A stretch of DNA of 64,000 nt from Myxococcota bacterium (GTDB lineage: Bacteria > Myxococcota_A > Bradymonadia > UBA7976 > UBA1532): positions 91,359 through 155,358 of the forward strand of contig CAUJDF010000093.1 of assembly GCA_963169045.1 (NCBI GenBank), read 5' to 3'. The notes below the pieces were generated by a model. It searched no databases and was not told where the DNA came from. It saw only the letters and a program-made list of their open reading frames with translations. Within the stretch, counting starts at the first letter, position 1; the number at the start of each line of letters is the position of its first letter. Below are positions 58,243 through 64,000 of the stretch, in pieces. The translations under genes were made by a program, and so were the position numbers.

Positions 58243-58317
58243 CCACTCCCGTCAACCCGGCAGCCTTGAGCTCGCGGTACTCTAGCGGCACCCCGACTCA
58301 AAGGAAACCCCCACGTC

Positions 58318-58950
58318 ATGCCCGTCGTCACCCTGGGGATCGCTGGCGGAACCGGCTCCGGCAAGACCACCGTGGCGCGCGCCATCGTCGACAAGATCGG
58401 GCGCGAGCGCGTGGCCTACCTCGAGCAGGATTCGTACTACCGCGACCTCTCCCACCTGCCGATCGAAGAGCGCCGGCAGGTGAACTTCGACCACCCCGAC
58501 GCGTTCGACAATGCGCTCCTGTGCGAGCACGTGCGGGCGCTGCAGGCGGGGCAGGCCGTCGAGTGCCCGGTGTACTCCTACACCGACTCGGCGCGGCTGC
58601 CCGAGACACGGCGCATCGAGCCGCGCCAGCTCATCCTCGTCGAGGGCATCCTCGTCCTCGAGAACTCACAGCTGCGCGACCTCTTCAAGGTGAAGATCTT
58701 CGTCGACGCCGACGACGACATCCGCCTGCTGCGGCGCCTGCGCCGCGACACGCAGGTGCGCGGGCGCTCGGTGGAGCACGTGCTCGGGCAGTACGAGGCG
58801 ACGGTTCGGCCGATGCACCTGGCGTTCGTGAGCCCGTCGAAGCGGCACGCGGACGTGGTCATTCCGCGCGGCGGCAGCAACGTCGTCGCCATCGACATGG
58901 TGGCCGACGCGCTCAACCGTCGCCTGATGGACCGGCCGGAGTCGAGCTGA
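58318..58950 (+). CDS. udk: Uridine kinase
   Basis: A 210-residue nucleoside kinase that phosphorylates uridine and cytidine in pyrimidine salvage. P-loop GGTGSGKTT, QDSYYRDL, NFDHPDAFD and the Arg-rich lid RRLRRDTQVRGRS are family hallmarks. AAAGGAAA precedes ATG 58318. The CoA pyrophosphatase gene follows after 4 bp. Confidence 0.95.
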   Translation: MPVVTLGIAGGTGSGKTTVARAIVDKIGRERVAYLEQDSYYRDLSHLPIEERRQVNFDHPDAFDNALLCEHVRALQAGQAVECPVYSYTDSARLPETRRIEPRQLILVEGILVLENSQLRDLFKVKIFVDADDDIRLLRRLRRDTQVRGRSVEHVLGQYEATVRPMHLAFVSPSKRHADVVIPRGGSNVVAIDMVADALNRRLMDRPESS

Positions 58951-58954
58951 CCGC

Positions 58955-59542
58955 GTGATCCACGGTGTCCCCAGCGCCCTCGCCGCCCGCCAGCGCCGCC
59001 ACCTCGAGCGACCCCGCCGGGCCGCCGTCCTGGTGCCGGTGATCGACGACGGCGGGCCGCTGCGCCTGCTCCTCACGCGGCGCACCGAGGCTCTCGCGAC
59101 GCACAAGGGCCACGTCGCGTTCCCCGGCGGCATGGCCGATCCCGGCGACCTCGACGCGGTCGACACGGCCCTGCGCGAGGCCGAGGAGGAGATCGGGTTG
59201 CCGCGGGCCGCGGTCGAGATCCTCGGCGTGCTCGACGACTTCCCCACGGTCACCGACCGGGTGGCGGTGACGCCCATCGTGGGCCGCATCCTGCGCCTGC
59301 CCGAGCTGCGGCCGCAGCCGGAGGAGGTCGCGCGCATCTTCACCATCCCCTTCGAGGTGCTGCAGCGCCCCGACGGCTGGGAGGTGAAGTACGTGACGCG
59401 CGGCGACGTGACGTGGCCCGTCTTCTTCTTCCCGTACGACGGCGAGACGCTCTGGGGGCTCTCCGCCTACATCGCGCTCCACCTGCTCGAAGCCGGCGGC
59501 CTCGGTCCGCCGTTCCCCTTGCCGGAGGCGGGCATCCGCTGA
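58955..59542 (+). CDS. NUDIX CoA pyrophosphatase (NudL-like)
   Basis: A 195-residue Nudix protein. LLLTRRTEALATHKGHVAFPGG is the upstream signature of the CoA pyrophosphatase group, with the Nudix box GGMADPGD ... ALREAEEEIGL. It should split CoA into phosphopantetheine and adenosine 3',5'-bisphosphate. GTG 58955 is the start. It lies before coaBC, also in CoA metabolism. Confidence 0.87.
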   Translation: MIHGVPSALAARQRRHLERPRRAAVLVPVIDDGGPLRLLLTRRTEALATHKGHVAFPGGMADPGDLDAVDTALREAEEEIGLPRAAVEILGVLDDFPTVTDRVAVTPIVGRILRLPELRPQPEEVARIFTIPFEVLQRPDGWEVKYVTRGDVTWPVFFFPYDGETLWGLSAYIALHLLEAGGLGPPFPLPEAGIR

Positions 59543-59552
59543 GTCCGGTCGA

Positions 59553-59581
59553 TTGTCTTCGCGGGGGGCCGAGCGTATCCT
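59553..59581 (+). promoter_or_regulatory. Promoter for coaBC, near-leaderless
   Basis: TTGTCT (59553-59558) and TATCCT (59576-59581) are 17 bp apart; the -10 ends 8 nt before ATG 59590 and no Shine-Dalgarno sequence is present. Confidence 0.5.
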
Positions 59582-59589
59582 CCGCCGCG

Positions 59590-60789
59590 ATGTTGCAGGG
59601 CCGCGAGATCCACCTGTGCGTCTGCGGAGGCATCGCGGCCTACAAGGCCGTGGAGCTGGCGCGACGCCTCGTGCGCGCCGGCGCCCGCGTCCGGGTCGCG
59701 ATGACGCCGAACGCGCGCCGGTTCGTCGGTCCGTTGACCTTCCAGGCGGTCACGCAGGCGCCGGTCCTCACCGAGACCCTCGATCCCACTGAAGAAATGG
59801 AGATCGGGCACATCGCGTTCGCGCAGCGGTGCGACGCGATCGTGGTGGCGCCGGCGACGGCGAACCTCATCGGCAAGGCGGCGAACGGGCTCGGCGACGA
59901 GGTCGTCTCGACGGTGCTGCTGGCGGCGAACGTGCCGGTGCTGCTCGCGCCGGCGATGAACACCTTCATGTACGAGAATCCGGCGGTGCAGGCCAACCTG
60001 ACACGCCTCGTCGCGCGGGGCTGGCGCGTCGTCGAACCGACGGCGGGCGAGCTCGCGTGCGGGCAGGTGGGCCCCGGGCGTCTGGCCGAGCCCGAGAGCA
60101 TCGCGGCGGCGGTCGAGGCGCTGTTCGCGCCGGGTCCGCTCGCAGGGCGACGCGTCGTCGTCAGCGCCGGGCCCACGCGCGAACACTTCGATCCCGTGCG
60201 CTTCCTCAGCAATCCGTCCACGGGCCGCGCCGGCTTCGCGATCGCCGAGGCGGCGCGGCGCGCGGGCGCCGAGGTCACGCTCGTCCACGGGCCGGTCGAG
60301 ATCGCGGCGCCCACGGGCGTGCGCGTCGTGCCGGTGACGTCGGCGCTCGAGATGCACGCGGCGGTCCTGCAGGCCGCCGAGACGGCGGACGCGGTGGTGA
60401 TGTCCGCCGCCGTCGCCGACTACCGCCCCGCCGAGTACGCGCCCACGAAAGAGAAGAAGGGGGAGGAGCCGCGAACGCTCACGTTCGTTCGCAACCCCGA
60501 CATCCTCGCGACCCTCGGCGAGCGCCGTGCGGGCGCGCGCCCGTTGCTGGTGGGCTTCGCGGCCGAGACCGGCGATCCGGTGCCGTCCGCGCTCGACAAG
60601 CTGCGCCGCAAGCGTGTGGACCTCGTCGTCGCCAACGACGTCTCCGCGCCCGACAGCGGCTTCGCCGTCGACACGAACCGCGTCTGGCTCGTGGGCCACG
60701 ACGGCGTCGACGCGCTGCCCCTGCAGAGCAAGCGCGCCATCGGCGAGCACCTCGTGGCGTGGCTGGCCCGCCGGCTGGAGGCGCGGTGA
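59590..60789 (+). CDS. coaBC: Bifunctional phosphopantothenoylcysteine synthetase/decarboxylase CoaBC
   Basis: A 399-residue bifunctional CoA-biosynthesis enzyme. The CoaC flavoprotein part (about 1-180) has GGIAAYKA, GHIAFAQRCD (catalytic His) and APAMNTFMYENP. The CoaB part (about 185-399) has SAGPTREHFDPVRFLSNPSTGRAG, MSAAVADYRP and VANDVSAPDSGF. The upstream open frame is a shadow of the Nudix gene. It is coupled to the next gene by GTGA. Confidence 0.95.
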   Translation: MLQGREIHLCVCGGIAAYKAVELARRLVRAGARVRVAMTPNARRFVGPLTFQAVTQAPVLTETLDPTEEMEIGHIAFAQRCDAIVVAPATANLIGKAANGLGDEVVSTVLLAANVPVLLAPAMNTFMYENPAVQANLTRLVARGWRVVEPTAGELACGQVGPGRLAEPESIAAAVEALFAPGPLAGRRVVVSAGPTREHFDPVRFLSNPSTGRAGFAIAEAARRAGAEVTLVHGPVEIAAPTGVRVVPVTSALEMHAAVLQAAETADAVVMSAAVADYRPAEYAPTKEKKGEEPRTLTFVRNPDILATLGERRAGARPLLVGFAAETGDPVPSALDKLRRKRVDLVVANDVSAPDSGFAVDTNRVWLVGHDGVDALPLQSKRAIGEHLVAWLARRLEAR

Positions 60790-61502
60790 CGAGGAGCGAA
60801 TTCGCGAGCCTGATCGCGGGTGTCCGCGGCGCGCTGCAGTGGCACCTCGAGACCGGCGACGACGCCCTGCCGGTGCCCGACGGCTTCCGGATCCCGCCGC
60901 TCGGAGAGGCGCGACCGCGGCCGGCAGTAGTCGCGATCGCGGCGGCGGCGCGACCGGTCGCACCGCCGGCGCCGGCCGCCGTCGAGAGGGTGCCGGTGGC
61001 CGACAAGGCCGCGGCGCTCGCCGCGCTCGACGCCGAGAGCGCGCTCGTGACGGGTGTCGGCGGCGCGGACGCGCGCGTCGTCTTCGTCACCGAGGCGCCC
61101 AGGCCCGGCGACGAGGAAGCGACGGTGCTGCTCGAGCGCATGATCGCGGCGATGAACCTGCCGCCCGCCGACGTCCACGTGTGCCGCGTCTCCTGGCCGG
61201 GCGCCGGCGCCGACGACCCGACGCCCCAGGCGCTGGCGGCGTGCGGTCCTTTCTTCGACCGGCGTCTGTCGATCATCGAGCCGCAGGTGGTCGTCGCCTT
61301 CGGCCTGGCGCTGGCGCGCTGGCTGACGGGCGGCTCGGGCCACATCGCGCGGCTGCGCGGTCGCTGGCTGCAGTACGGCCGCCATCCGCTGGCGGTGACC
61401 TTCCACCCCGCGCTGCTGCTCGCGGATCCCGCGCTGAAGCGGCCCGTCTGGGACGACCTGAAGATGGTCATGCGCAGGCTCGGCACGCCCGAGAGGAGAT
61501 GA
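60786..61502 (+). CDS. Uracil-DNA glycosylase superfamily protein, type 4-like, lacking N-terminal CxxC
   Basis: A 238-residue protein. The C-terminal 160 residues resemble family 4 UDG: VTEAPRPGDEE for the GEAPG motif, HVCRVSWPG and LAACGPFF for the two C-terminal Fe-S cysteines, VVVAFGLALARWL, and TFHPALLLADPALKRPVWDDL. The N-terminal CxxC pair that completes the [4Fe-4S] cluster is missing, replaced by an Ala/Pro-rich stretch (about 45-75). Repair activity is uncertain. GTG 60786 overlaps the coaBC stop. Confidence 0.78.
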   Translation: MTRSEFASLIAGVRGALQWHLETGDDALPVPDGFRIPPLGEARPRPAVVAIAAAARPVAPPAPAAVERVPVADKAAALAALDAESALVTGVGGADARVVFVTEAPRPGDEEATVLLERMIAAMNLPPADVHVCRVSWPGAGADDPTPQALAACGPFFDRRLSIIEPQVVVAFGLALARWLTGGSGHIARLRGRWLQYGRHPLAVTFHPALLLADPALKRPVWDDLKMVMRRLGTPERR

Positions 61503-61506
61503 CCCG

Positions 61507-62976
61507 ATGTTCCGCGGAAACTACATCGGCGGGCGCTTCGAGATGCCCGCGGGCGGCGACGTCTTCGCCTCCGAGAACCCGGCCCGGCCGGGGACGAAGG
61601 TGCTCGGCGTGCGCGGCGATCCGGCGGCCGTCGACGCCGCGGTGGCCGCCGCGCGCGCGTCGCTGCCGGGCTGGCGCCGCGCGCCCCTCGCCACCCGCGT
61701 CGAGGCGTTGCGGAAGGTGCAGGCGGCGGTCGATCGCCACGCCGAGGGCATCGCGCAGGCGATCACCGCGGAGATGGGCAAGACCATTGCGGAATCCCGT
61801 GCGGAGGCGAAGTCGATCGCCGCGAAGATCGCCGGCATCGTCGACCAGCTCCCGCACGAGCTGCCACCGGCGGGCCCCGGCGCGCCCGGCGAGCAGCGGT
61901 TCCATGCGCTCGGCGTCGTCGCGGTCATCGGGCCGTTCAACTTTCCCGTGCACCTGCTCAACACCCACGTCATCCCGGCGCTCGTCACCGGCAATACGGT
62001 GGTCTGCAAGGTGTCCGAGGTCACGCCGCTCGCGGGGCAGCGTTACGCCGAGCTCTTCGACGACGCGGGCTTTCCGGCGGGCGTCTTCAACCTCGTCCAC
62101 GGCCTCGGCGCGACGGGTGCCGCGCTGACGGGCCATCCCGACGTCAGCGGCGTCATCTTCACCGGCAGCTACTTCACCGGGCGCCTCGTCCGGCAGCAGA
62201 CCTTCGACCAGCCTCACAAGAAGGTGGCGCTGGAGCTCGGCGGCAAGAACCCCGCGCTCGTGCTGGACGACGCGGATCTCGATCAGGCGACGCGCGAGAT
62301 CCTGCTCGGCGCGCTGCTCACGACGGGGCAGCGCTGCACCGCGACCTCGCGGGTCGTGGTCACCCCCGGCGTGGCCGGCGCGCTACGCGATCGGCTCGCC
62401 GACGCCTTCGCGCGCATCCGGCCCGGCGATCCGGCCGACGACACGACCTTCATGGGCCCGCTCGCGACGCGCGGCGCCCGCGAACGCTTCGAGAAGGGCC
62501 TCGCCGCGGGCCGCGAGGAGGGCGCGAGGGTGCTCGTCGGCAGCCGCTCGCTCGAGGGCGGCTACTACGTCACGCCCGGGCTGTACGAGGTGCGGGGCGG
62601 CGAGCGGATCGCCGAGGAGGAGCTCTTCGGACCGCACGTCAGCTTCGAGGTGGCCCGCGACGAGGACGACGCGTTCGCCCGTGCCGCGCGCAGTGGCTAC
62701 GGCCTCGCCGCGAGCCTCTTCAGCGCGCGGTCCGAGGCGTTCGAGCGCTTCTACGACGAGGTCCCCGCGGGCGTCTTCAACTTCAACCGCAGCACCAACG
62801 GCGCCTCGGGTCTGCTCCCGTTCGGCGGCGTCGGACGCAGCGGCAACTGGCACCCCGCAGGCTCGGCGGCGCCGCGCATCGCCACGTATCCCGTGGCGAT
62901 GATGCGGGCGCCCTTCGGCGAGCGAACGGCGAATCCTCAGCTGGATCAGGCGCTTGCGAAGGGAGATCGCGCTTGA
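61507..62976 (+). CDS. astD: Succinylglutamate-semialdehyde dehydrogenase-like (AstD)
   Basis: A 489-residue NAD-dependent aldehyde dehydrogenase. GPFNFPVHL, ELGGKNPALV with catalytic Glu, TTGQRCTATSR with catalytic Cys, and the C-terminal GNWHPAGSAAPRIATYPVA, which marks AstD within the superfamily. AstD makes succinylglutamate in the arginine succinyltransferase path. AstA, AstB and AstE are not seen, so the role may be broader. GAGAGGAG precedes ATG 61507. The stop overlaps the start of the aminotransferase (TTGA). Confidence 0.88.
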   Translation: MFRGNYIGGRFEMPAGGDVFASENPARPGTKVLGVRGDPAAVDAAVAAARASLPGWRRAPLATRVEALRKVQAAVDRHAEGIAQAITAEMGKTIAESRAEAKSIAAKIAGIVDQLPHELPPAGPGAPGEQRFHALGVVAVIGPFNFPVHLLNTHVIPALVTGNTVVCKVSEVTPLAGQRYAELFDDAGFPAGVFNLVHGLGATGAALTGHPDVSGVIFTGSYFTGRLVRQQTFDQPHKKVALELGGKNPALVLDDADLDQATREILLGALLTTGQRCTATSRVVVTPGVAGALRDRLADAFARIRPGDPADDTTFMGPLATRGARERFEKGLAAGREEGARVLVGSRSLEGGYYVTPGLYEVRGGERIAEEELFGPHVSFEVARDEDDAFARAARSGYGLAASLFSARSEAFERFYDEVPAGVFNFNRSTNGASGLLPFGGVGRSGNWHPAGSAAPRIATYPVAMMRAPFGERTANPQLDQALAKGDRA

Positions 62977-64000
62977 GCACGCTGCGGGGCCTGGCCCACC
63001 GCCACCGCCTCGAGGCGCTCGGCGAGCGCTTCGGCCTCACGGTCCACGAGGGGGACGCGGAGCACGGCCGGCTGGCGCTGGCCGACGTGGCGCACGTGCG
63101 CGTCGCGGGGCGCCGGCTCGATGGCGGGCGCGCGCGGGCGCTGGCCGCCCGCTTCGGTCTCGCGGTCGAGGGCGACGCCCTGCGCCTGCCCTGGGGTCCG
63201 GGCGCCGACGTCGAGCAGGTCGAAGAGTCGCTGCAGGGCCTCCTGGCCCATCTGCTCGAGGGCGATCCCGAGGCCTTCCTCGTGCGCCCGTCCCGCGGCC
63301 GGCGCCTGCCGGCGCGCCTCGAGCTGCCCGAGTCGACGGCCTGGCTCGAGCGGTTCTACGGCGCCGGGTTCCTGCCGCGCGAGAAGAAGCCGCTCGTCGT
63401 CGACCTCGCGCGCAGCGGCGGCGCCTATCTGCGCTCCGTCGATCGCGATCCCGTGCAGATCCTCGACGCCGCCAGCCAGATCGCCTCGCTGCCGGCCGGC
63501 TGCCGCGCCGGGCCCGTCCAGGCGGCGCTCGACGAGGGCCGCTTCGACCGGCACCTCGTCGCCGCCATCGACGTCCGCGATCCCGCGCGATGCGAGGAGG
63601 CGGCAGCCTACGTGCGCGAGCTGCTGGCGTTCATGCCGCCGGGCATCGAGCACGTCTCGTTCGCCAACAGCGGCGCCGAGGCAAACGAAAAAGCTTTGCA
63701 TCTCGCGCGGTTGAACGGTCCTCGCGGCAGCCGCGTCCTCGCGTTCGAGGGGGCGTTCCACGGGCGCACGCTCGCCGCGCTCGCCGCCACCTGGAACCGC
63801 GAGAAGCGCGGTCCCTACCAGATCCCCGGCTACGAGGCGGTCTTCGTGGCGTTCCCCGTCGCCGAGAGCGACGTCGATCCCGCGGCGCCGCCGGGCTGGC
63901 GTGCCTCGTGGGTCCAGCCCGGCGGCCGCCGCGCGGGCTTCGGCGCTCATGCCGGCGTGGGTCATGCTCTGCGGGTGGGCGACAAGGCTTTCGACGCCGC
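62973..64000 (+). CDS. Class III aminotransferase (3' truncated) with N-terminal extension
   Basis: An open frame from TTG 62973 (TTGA overlap with astD, GGGAG 8 nt upstream) to the window end, 342 complete codons. Residues about 225-300 are clearly a class III pyridoxal-phosphate aminotransferase: HVSFANSGAEANEKALHLAR and EGAFHGRTLAALAATWNREKRGPYQ. The first about 125 residues are a separate Arg/Leu-rich segment not usual in the family. The catalytic Lys would lie beyond the window. With the AstD-like enzyme it could turn an amino acid or amine to a semialdehyde and then to an acid. Confidence 0.8.
   Translation, partial: MSTLRGLAHRHRLEALGERFGLTVHEGDAEHGRLALADVAHVRVAGRRLDGGRARALAARFGLAVEGDALRLPWGPGADVEQVEESLQGLLAHLLEGDPEAFLVRPSRGRRLPARLELPESTAWLERFYGAGFLPREKKPLVVDLARSGGAYLRSVDRDPVQILDAASQIASLPAGCRAGPVQAALDEGRFDRHLVAAIDVRDPARCEEAAAYVRELLAFMPPGIEHVSFANSGAEANEKALHLARLNGPRGSRVLAFEGAFHGRTLAALAATWNREKRGPYQIPGYEAVFVAFPVAESDVDPAAPPGWRASWVQPGGRRAGFGAHAGVGHALRVGDKAFDA

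Overview
The window is very GC-rich, densely packed bacterial chromosome with housekeeping content. Several traits point to Myxococcota (old Deltaproteobacteria). Two secreted hydrolases end in MYXO-CTERM-type sorting tails (Ser/Gly-Cys, hydrophobic stretch, Arg cluster; genes at 19630-22431 and 38359-40167). There are lipoproteins with Gly-rich or Asp/Ala/Pro-rich linkers behind the lipobox. The elongation factor G (24755-26833) is of the spirochaete/planctomycete/delta-proteobacterial and mitochondrial EFG1 type. No phage, insertion sequence, CRISPR array, tRNA or rRNA was seen. Both ends of the window cut genes.

Layout. 1-2423: tatD-like (partial), tcdA and nadA in one direction. 2494-10617: a duplicated Cys-rich lipoprotein, an orphan E1-alpha dehydrogenase subunit divergent from a DnaJ-like chaperone, small unknowns, an aminotransferase, an ArsR-type regulator and a beta-lactamase-like lipoprotein. 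10628-13232: a translationally coupled MoxR ATPase, VWA protein and Maf protein. 13288-23442: unknown gene, esterase, SDR, a 1263-residue TPR/DUF3857/transglutaminase lipoprotein, a subtilase with MYXO-CTERM, and RsgA. 23560-28588: AmrS-type radical SAM enzyme, EF-G, a small RecA-like ATPase and a Gly-repeat cytochrome-like lipoprotein. 28596-30515: an RsmJ-like methyltransferase, then the only gene gap over 300 bp (29788-30128), then fliN. 30580-38369: lytic transglycosylase, MutT, HEAT protein, histidine kinase, and icd-sucC-sucD. 38359-47084, minus strand: a storage-polyester region with phasin-like, phaE-like, class III phaC and acyl-CoA ligase genes, followed by a coupled lipoprotein/outer-membrane protein/hydrolase/phaR/lipase string. 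47311-64000: ndk, rlmN, mtaP, sugar kinase, MXAN_5187-like membrane protein, namZ, a NadD-DUF2520 fusion, a Clp ATPase, udk, CoA pyrophosphatase, coaBC, a UDG-like protein, an astD-like dehydrogenase and a truncated class III aminotransferase.

The most unusual item is in the 29788-30128 gap. Five consecutive hairpins have unrelated stem sequences, yet each presents a 9-nt loop in which CCCGR (minus strand) sits at the same position; the last hairpin is followed by a T-run and looks like an intrinsic terminator. This looks like a minus-strand structured RNA or leader ahead of the rRNA-methyltransferase-like gene. Other points of interest are the coupled surface-esterase/porin/PhaR string beside the PHA synthase genes with a TGC-rich candidate PhaR operator, the NadD-DUF2520 fusion, and several start codons without a Shine-Dalgarno sequence that lie 6-8 nt behind a TAnnnT hexamer, suggesting leaderless transcripts.
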